DNA of 64,000 bases from Arthonia radiata. Its lineage: Eukaryota > Ascomycota > Arthoniomycetes > Arthoniales > Arthoniaceae. Below are positions 32,451-46,249 of this stretch, piece after piece. The notes beneath the pieces were generated by a model. The model was not told the origin of the DNA, ran no database searches, and worked only from the letters and a program-made list of their open reading frames with translations. How positions within the stretch are numbered: position 1 is the first letter of the stretch; each line of letters begins with the position of its first letter. The position numbers and the translations under genes were made by a program. Location of the stretch: assembly GCA_002989075.1 (NCBI GenBank), contig PSQN01000008.1, positions 1 through 64,000 of the forward strand. The letters run 5' to 3'.

Positions 32451-34513
32451 ATGGCTCCAGGAAAGGAGGCCAGCACCTTGAAGCGCGCTCGAGTATGTCG
32501 TTCTCTGTCGCTTCCCCTTCGTACAGCTGACAAATCCAGCACTCTCAAGGTGAACAAACCTCGGATATCAAGAAGCCTCGTCGATCACAGAGACTGTCAC
32601 AAGCTGGTGGAGATCCCAAAACACCACTCAAGAACTCCCAGCTACCCTCCCCACTTACGCACAACGATTCTACTACCACTCTCCCCTCCAAAGACGGCAC
32701 CGTCACCCCTCCCGAGGGCAGGCCAAGTCAGATTAAGCATCGGACTCCACCCGGCTCAAGCCCGAATCCACACCTCGGTCTCTTGTCTCCCGGAGCAGGA
32801 GATACTCAGCCCTTCTCGCAACTGATAAATCCTCACGATGCCTTATCCTCCCAAGTAGGCGACGAGGAAGCCGAAGGTGTTTGGGGTTATCTGCTGCCTT
32901 TGGATCACAAATTTGGTCAGACTCTGGTCTTACGAGACCGTTCTTCATGCCCTCTACCGGACAGCAAGAAATTGCTGAAGCAGAAACCCAAGAAGAATGC
33001 ACCCAAGGGTGGTTATGAAGAGCAGGAAGAAGCTTACGAGGAGACTAAGATTAAGGGTATTGCGTCAGGTGGCTACCTGATAGGGAGGCATCCCGAGTGT
33101 GATCGCAGGCTAGACAACCCTCATATCTCCAACCGTCATTGCCTGGTATACAAAGAAAATAAGGGTGGACACCCTACTGCAGTGTTAGAAGACTTGTCTG
33201 GCAACGGCACTTTTGTCAACGAAGCGTTCGTGGGTCGAAACAAGCGGCGAGAGCTCAGGGATGGTGACGAGATTGCCATCCTCGACGAAACACGATGTGT
33301 CTATCGTTATCCTCGCGCTCGCCAGACCCACGGTTTTAATCAGCAGTACTCTCTTCAGGAACAACTCGGGAAAGGCCATTTCGCAACAGTGTACCTGGCG
33401 GTGGAGAAGTGCTCAGGTATGAAGTACGCGGTGAAGAAATTCGAAAAGCGGTCTGGGCCAGGAGAGAAGTCTAAGGTAGAGGGCCTGCGGCAGGAGATTG
33501 CTGTTCTCATGGGGGTCAGTCATCCCAATCTGTTATGCCTGAAAGACACCTTCGACGAAGAGGATGGTGTCTACATTGTTTTGGAACTGGCGACCGAAGG
33601 CGAGCTCTTCAACTGGATCGTGATGAAGGGCAAACTGTCGGAAAAGGAGAGCCGCAAGGTCTTCATCCAGCTTTTCCAGAGCCTCAAGTATCTACACGAG
33701 CGCAACATCGTACATCGCGATCTCAAGCCAGAAAACATCCTGCTCGTCGATCAGGATCTCTCTATCAAGGTCGCTGACTTTGGGCTTGCCAAAATCATTG
33801 GTGAAGAATCCTTCACAACAACGCTATGTGGCACACCAAGTTATGTCGCCCCGGAGATTCTCGAGAACTCCAACCACCGAAGATACACACGCGCTGTCGA
33901 CGTGTGGTCTCTGGGTGTTGTTCTTTACATTTGTCTTTGTGGATTCCCTCCTTTCTCCGACGAACTATGCACTCCCGAGAATCCATATAACCTATCGCAA
34001 CAGATCAAAACAGCACGCTTTGACTATCCGTCACCATACTGGGATCCTGTCAGTGATTTGGCTTTGGACTTGATCGATCGCATGCTGGTGGTCGACGCGG
34101 AAAAACGAATCACCATTGACGAGTGTCTGGAGCATCCTTGGACTACGCAACGCGGTCTGGACCCAGCCGACAGCACCGATAGCCTTGCTGGGGCGATGCA
34201 TCAACTCGATTTCTCCAAGCGCAAGCCGGTGCGCGAGCGAACTTTGCTCAGCAGTCTCAATGACGTCCATGTCGCCCGAGTTGTACCAGTTCACCAGCAA
34301 GATGGTCCGAAGGTCAAAGTGTTTGCGAAGAATCCGTCTGCCAAAAAAACAGCGAAGGACGACAAGACGCAAGCCAAGACAAAGCCAGCAAAGGGCGGCG
34401 ATCCTGATCATTTCGTCCAAATAGGTGCTGGCGACGACCCGCCGGTCTTTGGGCATGACAACGATAGCATATATGCGCCCGAGGATGCCACACAGGCTGA
34501 CAACGAATCCTAA
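32451..34513 (+). CDS. CHK2: CHK2/Cds1-type checkpoint kinase (FHA + Ser/Thr kinase)
   Basis: Exons 32451-32492 and 32540-34513 with a 47-nt intron, 671 residues. The N-terminus starts MAPGKEASTLKRAR. Residues 15-125 hold about eight SQ/TQ sites (HSQ, RSQ, LSQ, NSQ, PSQ, DTQ, FSQ, SSQ), the cluster that ATM/ATR-family kinases phosphorylate. An FHA domain spans about 128-270, with GRHPECD, SNRHC and NGTFVN as phospho-Thr-binding loops. The kinase domain spans about 282-550: GKGHFATVY glycine loop, YAVKKF lysine, HRDLKPEN near 406, DFG near 427 and a GTPSYVAPE activation end. There is one FHA only, as in Cds1 or Neurospora PRD-4, not two as in Rad53. The C-terminal tail is Lys-rich. Role: nuclear DNA-damage and replication checkpoint. 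Confidence 0.92.
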
Positions 34514-35016
34514 TGCACTCCTCCCAAGATCAGTTGGGAATGTCTTCGCCTTACCTACCTTTACTTGAAGACGATTATTGTTATTACGTGCGGCTGTTGG
34601 TGGCTTACTTCTCCGGTACAAAACGGGGTGCAACACTCTGTGCGGCGTGCGACAACGTTCACGAAGCGAGATATGTGTCCAGTAGCAACAGCATGTTAGA
34701 TCAATGTTCTGTAGATTTGCTATGGTATCAGGAGCTGGACAGGAATGGAGTTGGAGGCAAGAGACTTGAAGACCAAAAAGGCCATCTTCCGGCTGTATTA
34801 GCGAGTTCTTCAGTAGCAAAAGTATTCATAGATCCAGACATGCCTCTGACAGTCATCCTACCTATCATAAACACTTTGACTCCACGAGGCTTGTATAATG
34901 CCAGCTCTGATTGGCTAGCGCCGCGGCCGGGAGCGCCAAGCCTCTCCAATGCAAAAAGTTCCTGGATTCTTTCTGTTCGCATCCAAACTTTCACTCCAGG
35001 CGCAACAATCGCAAAC
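34514..35016 (+). promoter_or_regulatory. CYP51 upstream region
   Basis: About 500 bp between the kinase stop and the CYP51 ATG. ATTGG at 34910-34914 (a CCAAT box on the other strand, the site type bound by the CBC/HAP complex) lies about 105 bp before the ATG. No tandem promoter repeat of the kind linked to azole resistance is visible. The region is accidentally open in the CYP51 frame. Confidence 0.4.
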
Positions 35017-36730
<1,714 letters not shown>

Positions 36731-39700
36731 ATTGCGGTCGGGTGGGCTGCCCTCATAGCGTTCTCGTTCATGCACGGCGGCTGGTAGTCCGGCGCGCCAT
36801 CAGTAATTGTTGATGAATGCCATTCGCTGACTTTTGACCTTCTTTGGAAGACGGCGCGACCCGTGATTTGGAGCTCGACTACATGCCTTGAAGGGCTACT
36901 AAATGACCGCGCAGGTCGTACTGCATCTCTTATGCAGTGCTGCTGCAGTTGGCGATACTTCGAGTCAAAGCTGCACTGCTCTAGGTCTTTTCGTGCAATG
37001 CGTACCCGGTCAAACCCCCCAACATTCCAACGGCTCGCGCAATCACAGATCATCAACGCCATCAACTTCGGCCGTGTTATCTGATCAGCACCCAACCTTG
37101 CACACACGTGCTGGGGAAAGCAAAAGATCCCGGTACATAATTGGTGATCGGCGCAGAAGCCGGAGCACGCAAAGCGCCGATCGTTACCCAGGCAGCTCGT
37201 GGCGGGTGACTCGCATCGACGCCGGCGCTGCGGCGCTGCGCCAGGGCTGCGCGTCGGGCCATCGTGTTCGCTGATCTGTTACGCGTGGGCAAGCTTGGGA
37301 ACGTGCGTGGCTGTTTGGTACTGCAACGTCGCAGCCGAGACATTGGTGGTCAACGTGCTCGCAGATGTATTGACTGTGCGTGCGCAAGATTGAAGTTGGA
37401 GGCAGTGATCTACCAGCACGTAGATTACAGAGTTTTGCGTCTTTGAAAATGCCGGCGCAAGCACGCAAGCTAGAGCAGGCGGTCGCAGGAGCCCAGGCGG
37501 CTTTCTCCACTCCTGCTGAACCAGACGAAAGCTACAAGGGCCGGTCCTTTGGGCTTTTCACCCCACATCTGACGACGAGCGACTCGTTGACAGCGCCTGG
37601 TCAGCGGTCATCGATTACAGTCCTCTTGCATGTTGATCGGCTTGCAAAGTCCTCAAGCGGAAGTTCGATGAGCATGAAATTACAGCGTACCATCGCAGAA
37701 CGCTGTTCGCATGGGGCCGTTGGGATGTTCAGCAAAGTATTGCAAACCCGGGAATGGCAGAAGTTGCGCTGAATCGCATTCTCTACTGCGAGAAGCAAGC
37801 CTACCAGATCGCTGGCGAGGCTAGACTGTCATCACAGTACTCATATCCAGCGAAAGGCTTAGGCATCCTACTCACCTTCACGGCAGGCCATGCGACAGCC
37901 TTTCGATGCGAACGCCTATACTTGCAGCAGAAACGCAGCTGCCTAAGTAAACAATGCGACGCGAAACAGACGCGCTCTTCAGGAGTCTTCATCTTATCTT
38001 GCAGAAGCCACCAACAGAGGAGACCGAATACCAGTCTCTGATTCCCCATCGATCTGTCGTGCATAAACGGCCTTCACCTGCCGGCATTAGTCAGGCATGC
38101 AGCCAAGCCAGTGTGCTTCGGAGGGGGAGCGTGCGTCCGCGCTCGAAGCCGCATAGCGAGCATCCTCCAGGAACGCGACGAACGAAAAGTGCAGCAGAGC
38201 CGTGGAGCGAGATTGAGCCCCAGTGAGGGGAATAGTCAACGTTCTGATGGCAAACGCACGCTGCAATAACGTGGGCCCCACAGCTGTGAGGGCTCGACCC
38301 TCCCGTCCTCCCTTTCGTGCATTTGCACAGGGGTGCTCTCTGGGGGGCCGAAAGCCGCATGCGAACGCTCCGTCTGACACCCTCGCCGCTCGCAGCCGAT
38401 CAAGAATGATAAGAAGCCCGGAGTTCTCGCACCTGCTTACACGCCACCAGATCTATGAGAAGCCTCGCCAACAATGACGGCCGTGTTAAAGCCGAGCGCT
38501 CCCAGATAGCGAGTCGTGGCTGCATATGCTTACTCGCGGCGAGAAGGCGAGATGAGTGTCTGCCCCACATGATGGCATGACAAAGAGGACGTGTCAGGCT
38601 TCCAATCTGGACAATTCCCGGTGGCTGCCTCTGTGCGCTCAGGAATCTGGCCCGGCAACTGCCTCTTCTATGAATTATTAATCGAAATGGATGAGCTTCT
38701 GTACGGCCCAAGATCGCTTGGAATCGGGACCGTATGCCTAGCAAAAGCCCTCATCGCAAGCCCGTGGACGAAGGCGGATCCCTCGGATCCTTCACTCCGC
38801 ACAACAGCGGGCCCTTCCACCGCGCAGAACTTAATGCCACGCGAGCGGGTCGCGATGGAGGAGATACCGAGACACAGAAGTCAGCGGGCGTCCTGGCAGC
38901 TACGGAGTAGCTATCAGATCATGTGCGCAGCGATGCAAAATGAACAGCTTTCACCAATTGCGCAGAGCGGATCCTTCCCGAGGATCACTTGTCGAGGGGA
39001 ATCCTTTCGGCCCTACGAGCACCATTCGGCGAGTCTAATCTGGGTGTGAGCCGTGCGCGTGGCAGGTGCCGTGCTGAGAGGCGACTCGATCGCAGAGCCG
39101 AGCCTCGGTGATATGAAACGAATGGCTGTGGGCATTGACAATAGCAATGGAATCAAAGATGCGTTATCGCTTTGTAGTGGTTACTGGTGAAGCAGGTTGA
39201 CGAGGGGGAGTTCATGAGCTGGGGCTAGTGTGGGTTGAGCAACGTGGTTGTCGCAACGATGGGGGCTGAACACCCGCCTTCGATCAGTGTCATCACTCAG
39301 CACTGACGACAACCACCACCACCACCCTTGCTCACGCCGCACATCACTTCACAACAGGGGTGCGGTGCGCGGGAAGCTCGGGGCAATCTTGGCCGCGCTG
39401 TTTGTTGCTCACCCGCTCTGCCTGACTCGTCACCCGCCACCTCCGCTTCCAGATGCGAAAAACAGCCCAGAATACCTTGGGGCGCGGCTGTTTCAAGAAT
39501 GATGGGGAAGCCAGCGGCGCCGCGACCGCTTCCAGCGCTTGGCTCGCTCTGAAATGAGGGTGCTGTTCGCTTCTGGAATGCGCTCGGATTGCGATGGCTG
39601 TCCTCGTAGTCGTGTTCGGGATACAGATCGATGAGGGCCCTGCCAAACGCGAGCGCGCGCCAGCCCAGTGCAGAGAGTGCTAGCCTGGCAGCAGCGCAAT

Positions 39701-40969
39701 CCTCGACGCTGCCCGAAGCTTAGAGGATCGTCGTCAAGCAGGGGAAGCTGCGAGCGCTGCATGCTGAGTGGGGTGAGAATATATCCCGAGAACGTGCGCT
39801 GGATCCATGCTCCCGGGAAGCAGCAATAATGCCACCCTCGCAAGTGGACGTCCGTCCCTGGCGTGCCCGGCTTGCGAACAAGACATCCACGGTTCGCGCA
39901 AAGGCGTGGAGGATGTGCGATAATGAGGATTTGCCGGGCAATAAGCTTTGCGCTTGCTGGCGTCCCTCGCCGTCTCAGTGCCCGTGGGAACCAAACTCTC
40001 TAGTGTGCGCGTGGTTGGGTCTTTGTCAACATTACGGCGTGTCAACAACCACGCGACGCTTCTGCAGATGCGGCGGCACTAGGAAACAAGATCACAAAGC
40101 GCGACCGTAAGCATTATTTCATGTTATTATTCCTTGGCCGAGGAGCACCAACCATGGAGGCAAAAAGGAAGAAGCGCTTTGGAACTAGCAGCCGTCTCGC
40201 GTGAGCAAAGAGAGCAATTGCACCGCATCCGAGACTGTCCACAATCAGCAGTGGGAAGGAGAGATCGTCGCGACGCCGAAATTAAGCTGATTTGGTACAC
40301 CAGAAGATGTATCTTTGTGCGAAGCTCTGCGTGATTGTGAGAGGAAGCCCAGAAAGGTACAAAGGGCGAAGGCGAACTGCACCGAAAGGGGGTCCTGTGC
40401 ATCTGCATGATGACCACTGGCGACGATTAAACTTGCCCTTTCTCATGCAGTCCAGCCAATCGATCAGCGCCGTTTCTGCCGGGGACCCACGCCAGTTGCG
40501 TGAGCGTCGTGCCGTGAAAGCCCACATGGCAAACCAAAGGCAGCCACACTAGCGCAAGCGGAAGCCGATGCTTCCCGCTCCAACTCCTGCCCGTCCTTGA
40601 CCAAATCCGTCCACGAGTCGCCCATCAAGCATCTTCTTTCACTGCTTCGAGGCAGTTTCAGCTGCGAGGCGTGGGATCCTGCATCCCGCGTGGCCGTCCG
40701 CAGCCACTACGGCGATCATGGCGGCGCTCTTCACCAGCCCCTACTTATCCGCGCCCATGGCCGCCGCACTGGACACCTTCCACTTTCTGCTGCTTGTTTC
40801 TCCTCGTGCGCCGCAGATTGCAACCAACTTTACACGTGTCCTTGCTCCTGCGAGACATAAGGTCGTCCCTCAAACACAAGCACCCGCTCTCTTTGCTGCG
40901 TGAGCCTTGTGGGACGGCACTCCTAAGACCTCCAGTCAGCATCTTGGTATAGCGAAGCATTAATGCACC
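36731..40969. other. Gene-free interval, about 4.2 kb
   Basis: The longest gap in the window. GC content is normal to high and there is no RIP signature. The largest frames (37380-37772 plus, 38400-38744 minus, 38591-39049 plus) show no domain, no good start context and no splice logic. The right-hand part may hold a long 5' UTR and promoter of the SAM/PH gene. No tRNA cloverleaf was found by eye, and no repeats beyond trivial ones. A long non-coding RNA or a very diverged gene cannot be excluded. Confidence 0.45.
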
Positions 40970-43900
40970 ATGGTAAGAGGCAGCCTCATCATTGCCGTCA
41001 ATCACAGTGCAACTAATACAATGTTCAGGAGGGATTATCGACATCGTCACCCTCAAAGCATACCTTGATTGACTTCTTGAAAGAGAAAGGTCAACCATCG
41101 ATGTTCTCGGGCTTTGTCCAGAGCTCGCCGCCTCTTCACGAGACGTCCTTCTTCATCGACTCAGACATCGATGATGAAGATGAAGACACTGCCAGTGGTA
41201 CTGGCGAGTCTTTTGACGAGGAAAGCATGACGTCTGTTGAAAGTAGCGTTGAATCTGTTAGTCTCACTTTGGCTCTGCTGCATGTCTCGGTTCTTGCCAT
41301 AGTGCTAACGGGAGGTCATAGCTGTCCGAGCGCAGCCAAGATACAACATCACCGGCAGATGTATTAACGCCCAACTCCCAAGCTGATGACGCCTCACCCA
41401 ATCTCATCTTTCGTCTGAAGTCGATCAAGGGTCGCGAGGAGACAGATACTCACCTCTTCCGTGCAACCCTTGCATCGACGCAAGACTTCGACTGGCAAAC
41501 TTATCAGCCCGAGCTGGAAAGATATGGCGAACCTCCTGTTCCTGAGATCCCCGCACAGTTCAAGCATGAACCTGAGCATGAGCCTCAGCCTGAACCCACC
41601 TTCGAGTCCACCACCGAGCCCACCGCCGACGTTGAGACAGATGTTTTAGGTGATTTGCTTGGCACTCCTGTCGATAGGGAAGAACGTGATGAGCGCAATG
41701 ATGTCGAGCGGTGGACGACACAGCAGGTCGCCGCTTGGATGTATAACTCTGGCTTCGAGAACAGCATCATCTCCACCTTCAGAACGCACGACGTCAACGG
41801 CGCCATTCTAATAGACCTTACCTTTGAGGATCTGCGGGAATTGGACATCTCTTCTTTTGGTAAGCGACGACAGATATGGAACGAGGTCGGCGTCCTTCGC
41901 GTTGAAGGGGCTCGAGACCCTCTGAAAGCGTCCGCTGTTGATCGCGATCGCGGTTGCAGCTACCTTCATGGATATGCTACTCCTAGTCCCACCGAACGCA
42001 CTCGGCGTCCCGGTTTTGAACGACGCAGCAAGAACATCATCACTGGTTACCGTCGGCCTAATCGCCCCACTTTTGAACCTCCGCATCAGTTACCCTACCA
42101 GCCCCTAGATATTCCCAGACCGCATCGATGCTCGAAGGGTGAGAAATGCCCGAAATGGCAGCAACAGCAATGCATCCTCGCTGAGATCGACCGCGAGCAT
42201 GGACCTGACACGCCGCCATCAGGCAGCTCTATCTTCGCCTCGCCCAAGTCTTCACCAACCATCACACAACGAAACTCATTTGCTACCTCCTTGTCCACCG
42301 TTATTCATGCTCCACAATCTGCGGGGTCTTTGACGCCTACAACCACTTCTGCGCCGATTGACGATTCCATCCCTCCTGTTCCGCCACTTCCTCCCCCGGC
42401 ACCTCCTCTACAGGAAGACCCCAAACAGGAGCCCACTACTTCGATTCTAAAAGAACCAGTTTCTAAGCCTATTGTTCAGCCTATTGTTGATACCCAGCAT
42501 ATTGTACAGCAGTATTCAAGAAGTAATTCAGTTAGTACCACGCCCGCGTCTGATGCAGGCGAATGGGGTGTTCTACCCACACCACCCGAGGAGCCTACCT
42601 CACCTCATCCTCCGCGACATTCCAGTCTGTCCGGTAGCTTACCAAAGCTCAACATTCCGCCCTCACCCGTCCACGGACCCACTTCCAGCGACTCGACCAT
42701 CCGTTACGGCGATGCACCGCTTTTGAATCCGTCCGAGATGGCCCCTCTTCCTCAGCATCGGTTCACTTACGCGTCGACACCGGATCTCGTGGCCCCACCG
42801 CTGTCGCCTTCAGCTTCTTCTCGTACACAATCTCCATCGCCAAACCTGGCTTTCATTACGATGAGGCCATCACCGGAACTGTCGAACCTGCCTGTTCACC
42901 CATTACGTTCGCCATCTTCGGACTCTGACATTCCTTCGACGCTACCAGCCGTCTACTTCAAGAAGGATTCGACGGAATCGGTCTCTGCAGCAGGCCCTTT
43001 CTCTCGTCCTACGGTACTCCGCGCGGCCGCGTCAACTGATGCGCTTCCAGTAAGACGCCAAGTCAGACCTCTTCCTACCCTCAAAGAGGGTAGCCTCACT
43101 ACCAACAAGAGCAAGAGCTCCAGGACCAAGCCGCTGCCCGAGACGCCACTGCTCTTCCCAGCGCTCGAGCGTCAGCTCTCTCCCCCATCTACAGCGCCTT
43201 GCGACCCCTCTCAAGCGATCACACCCGGTCCTCGCGCCAGCACCTTCCCTCGCTCCCGCAGCATCTCACCTCAAAAGCCTGACAGCATCAACCGTCAAAC
43301 CGTTGTCCCCGCGGCACCATTAAACACCACCTTCTCATCCACACCACACTCCGTCACGCCGCACACACCGGCCTTCACCCCACTACCATCTACACCCGCC
43401 ACTCCCGCCGTCGCACAAACACCCCGCGCACCCTCCCCCACCTTCTGCCCCGACGCTTACGGCCCCGACATCCTCCAAGTCGGCTGGGTCCGCCAACGCC
43501 GCGCCCGTCTCTGGCGTCACGAATGGGCTCCAATCCACCTCCGCCTCACCAAGACGCAGATGTCCCTGCACGCGTCTGCTAGACCCGACGACAAGCCTCT
43601 CGAGACCATCAAGATGGACGAGTACGAAGTCGCCGTCTCGCAAGGCGCCGGCGGCAACAAGATCACCTCCACGATCCAGAAATGGCGCGGCGGTAACACC
43701 CGCACCAGCAGCCACGTCAGCATCGACGACACCTTCACGTTTCAGCTGGTGCCGACCGCGGAGATGGTCGAGGCGTTCCACTCCAGCGTGAGGGGCTCAA
43801 GTGTGTCGTCGCGTACAGCAAGCCAAGACGGGAGCGACCGGAGCGATTACAGCGGGAGTGAGGGGCGGGGCGGCAGTGCGGGCAGCAGGGAGGAGATGAA

Positions 43901-44069
43901 CATGAAGTTTTTGAAGAGCTATTATTTCGCGGTGAGGACGCGCGATGATCGGATCGAGTGGATGCGGCAGTTGATGATGGCAAGGGAGACGATGGCGAGG
44001 GCGGAGAGGCTGAGAAGGAAGGAGGCGGTGGAAGAGGGTGTGAGGGCGAAGAGGTCGGGGAGTTTTTGA
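40970..44069 (+). CDS. SAM + PH domain protein, Boi1/2-Pob1-like polarity factor
   Basis: Proposed exons: 40970-40972 (the ATG alone), 41029-41256 and 41322-44069, 992 residues. The ATG sits in CACCATG directly before GTAAGA; a 56-nt intron with a CTAAT branch follows, and exon 2 then reads EGLSTSSPSKHTLIDFLKEK. Without that intron the first ATG would be 41101 (MFSGFVQ). The SAM domain spans about 204-268 (VERWTTQQVAAWM, then GAILIDLTFEDLREL). HRCSKGEKCPKWQQQQ follows, a motif I recall from fungal proteins of this type. A long Pro/Ser-rich disordered middle leads to a C-terminal PH domain from about 791 (ILQVGWVRQRRARLW to RIEWMRQLMMAR). Boi-type proteins link Cdc42 and the exocyst at growth tips; the N-terminal SH3 of yeast Boi1 is absent. 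Confidence 0.85.
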
Positions 44070-44465
44070 AAGGTCTCGTGCCTTGTTGTGCACGCGTGGT
44101 TCGTAGTGGGAATAGGCTTCGGCCAGTTCACATTCATTGAGATGGTCTTCGATCTCATACTGCATGCTGCGCCAGTGAGCATATTGCGCTGCCATGAGCC
44201 TTCTGTCTGCGCCCAGGCTTCCGGCCTTTCATCTTCTTCTTCTGCTTTCTTATTCCTCCATCTTCCATCTCCACATCAACGTCTGGTCATCTCACGCTCG
44301 CGCTACAAACAGGGACAGGCCTTGGCGATTATGATCTCGCTCACGTGTCTCACCGATCCTCACCGATCCTCCAGCATGCCTGCTGTCGCGGCATTTCGAT
44401 ACGCACGTAGCTGCAACGGTAGTTATGCTGACTCTCCATACTGTTAGCCTCGATGAGTCCACTGC

Positions 44466-44747
44466 ATGAGACTTGCGCTATCTCGGACTATGTTGACCTC
44501 CATGTTCACTCCATGGCCCGATACTGACACAGACGCTCATACTCCAAGCAACCCATCTGGGCTTTCTCGCGAGCCTTCCGCCCTCGCGCAAAGTAGCTTC
44601 TTTACCAACGAGTACGATGACCCGCTCATTGAGCAAGAAGTGGCTGAAGATGCGACCCTTCGATCTCAGCTTAGTGCTTTGTTTGAACGACGAGCGCCTG
44701 GAGTCGGCAGTGGCAGGTATACGTCTTCTCTCTTTGTTGTCACATAA
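44466..44747 (+). CDS. Possible small orphan protein, 93 residues
   Basis: ATG 44466 or, in frame, 44491 (MLTSMFTPWPDTDTDAHT). The second half is acidic and helix-like (LIEQEVAEDATLRSQLSALF) and looks coding. No intron, domain or relative is known to me. It lies just before the tandem His-rich family but shares no sequence with it. Confidence 0.3.
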   Translation: MRLALSRTMLTSMFTPWPDTDTDAHTPSNPSGLSREPSALAQSSFFTNEYDDPLIEQEVAEDATLRSQLSALFERRAPGVGSGRYTSSLFVVT

Positions 44748-44910
44748 GTTGAGCAAGCTGTCATCGAGAAGTCCACCATGTAAGCATAAAACCCTCTCGC
44801 GGCTCTCAAACTCCCCGAGGCGAGAGTTTTATTCCAGAAATTCAGCCACTGAATCAAAATTCGACCCCCCATTTTCGCGTGCCCAGCGAGTCTTTTGCTT
44901 TATAATCAAC

Positions 44911-45426
44911 ATGCCAGTCACAGAGCTCACAGATTATGAGAAGAATGCTATAGCCGCATCGAAAGAGATGCAAAAGCACAAAGAAGACACGCCAGAATAT
45001 ATAGAACACAACCGCAGTTTCGTCACGCACGCCATGCACCACATCGCTCACGTCAGGAGGAAGCAGGAGAGCGCGCCATCAGATGCTCGTAACGAGGCCC
45101 GCCCGCCACTCTCAGATGACGAAGCCAACCCAATAAGTGCATGGAAGCGACGTGACGAGCACGAGCCAGGGTCGCCAGAGCACCGCCGCCTTGAAGTGGT
45201 CTTCCTCACCCACGCAGTGCAACAATTTTTCAACAAAAGGAAGGAACAAGAGGCGGTGAAACCAAATGCAAGAAGGGTATTGAGGCAACCGATTTTCATC
45301 CGTTTACTTGATGTGAACGATGTCATCTTTCTGCCTTTGCCCGACTTCTTTTCGGTTTCGCGTTTCCCTCTTCTCGTCTCTGCTTTTGTTGATATCACCT
45401 CTTGCTGTCTCACAATTGTATTATAG
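44911..45426 (+). CDS. Tandem small-protein family, member 1 (two His-rich units)
   Basis: ATG 44911 (MPVTELTDYEKNAIAASK), up to 171 residues. Unit 1a is at about 7-50, with EKNAIAASK, then TPEY, then FVTHAMHHI. Unit 1b is at about 65-115, with EANPISAWK, then SPEH, then FLTHAVQQF, in which the second His is lost. The same order (acidic start, A-[IL]-x-A, a short loop ending P-E or S-E-E, then H-[AL]-[MVW]-x-H-[IV]) recurs in the two genes downstream. No signal peptide. The last 40 residues become hydrophobic and may be a tail anchor, read-through of an unrecognised intron, or the true C-terminus. Same strand as the other members. Not recognised as a known family. Confidence 0.6.
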   Translation: MPVTELTDYEKNAIAASKEMQKHKEDTPEYIEHNRSFVTHAMHHIAHVRRKQESAPSDARNEARPPLSDDEANPISAWKRRDEHEPGSPEHRRLEVVFLTHAVQQFFNKRKEQEAVKPNARRVLRQPIFIRLLDVNDVIFLPLPDFFSVSRFPLLVSAFVDITSCCLTIVL

Positions 45427-45925
45427 GCTTACATCGTCGCACAACTCTTCGGAAAACGTATGCTTGAGCACCAAGAGTCGTTCTGTTGTTGCAATAAGAT
45501 CTATCTATTGCCTAAAAAGCAGAGAAGAGGCTATTGAGTCCCAAAATACCGATCTCTACCCTCTCGCTCGCACACTCGAGCTACACCTCATCTAGGTAAT
45601 CACGCGAGCCTTACTAGACAGTGGCTTGCTTATTGGCGAGCACCACGTCCCGGCGGTTCAGCAGTCACAGCAGGAATTGCGACGCCGTGAGCGCTAGTAT
45701 CCGAAACCTGTACGCACAGGCTGCACACAACTGACATGTGTCAAGTGTCTCCTGCGTACAAAGGGCAATACGTGTGAATCCGACTCAGTCTCACAGATAC
45801 CACAAGCACGTATGCTGTTGGCACTCTCACCCCTTCTAAAATAATCGCCGCACCGCCATCGGTAAGCTCACGCCGCACTGTTTCAATCCTTACGCGTCTT
45901 GATACTGACTTCGAAGCCACCAGCA
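45427..45925. other. Intergenic, about 500 bp, between family members 1 and 2
   Basis: No gene recognised; it contains the promoter of member 2. Confidence 0.4.
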
Positions 45926-46249
45926 ATGCCACTCACAAAGCACGAAGAGAGCGCCATAGCCGCGTCAAAAAGACTCGACACTATGGAGAAGCGTACGCCA
46001 GCATATCGCACCCAAGAATGGATCGTAGCCGGCCACGCGATGAAGCACATTGACTCACTCACCGAGGGTACGACAGAGTCCGAGGAAGCGGCGCTCGCAG
46101 CGCGGGAGAAGCATAACAGTGCGCTTCACGGCACGCAGGAGCACATAACCCAGCACTGGTTGTGGAGGGAGCATGCGGTGAGACATATACATCTGCTGAG
46201 GAAGAAGCAAGAGGAGGGGCAAGGCGAAGGTGTGCCGGACAATGTTTAG
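45926..46249 (+). CDS. Tandem small-protein family, member 2 (two His-rich units)
   Basis: ATG 45926 (MPLTKHEESAIAASKRLD), 107 residues, no intron. Unit 2a reads EESAIAASK, TPAY, VAGHAMKHI. Unit 2b reads EEAALAARE, GTQEH, WREHAVRHI, followed by a basic end (HLLRKKQEEGQGE). Its N-terminus matches member 1 (MPxT..YEKNAIAASK and MPLTKHEESAIAASK), so these two arose by gene duplication. Soluble, charged, His-rich, no signal peptide and no Cys. Function unknown; two spaced HxxxH elements could bind metal, but that is a guess. Confidence 0.6.
   Translation: MPLTKHEESAIAASKRLDTMEKRTPAYRTQEWIVAGHAMKHIDSLTEGTTESEEAALAAREKHNSALHGTQEHITQHWLWREHAVRHIHLLRKKQEEGQGEGVPDNV

Noticed and set aside
34513-35016. 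In-frame N-terminal extension of CYP51 by 168 codons
   Set aside because: The frame happens to be open, but CYP51 proteins begin with the short membrane anchor at MGIFATLAG; the upstream peptide has no family resemblance and overlaps the kinase stop.
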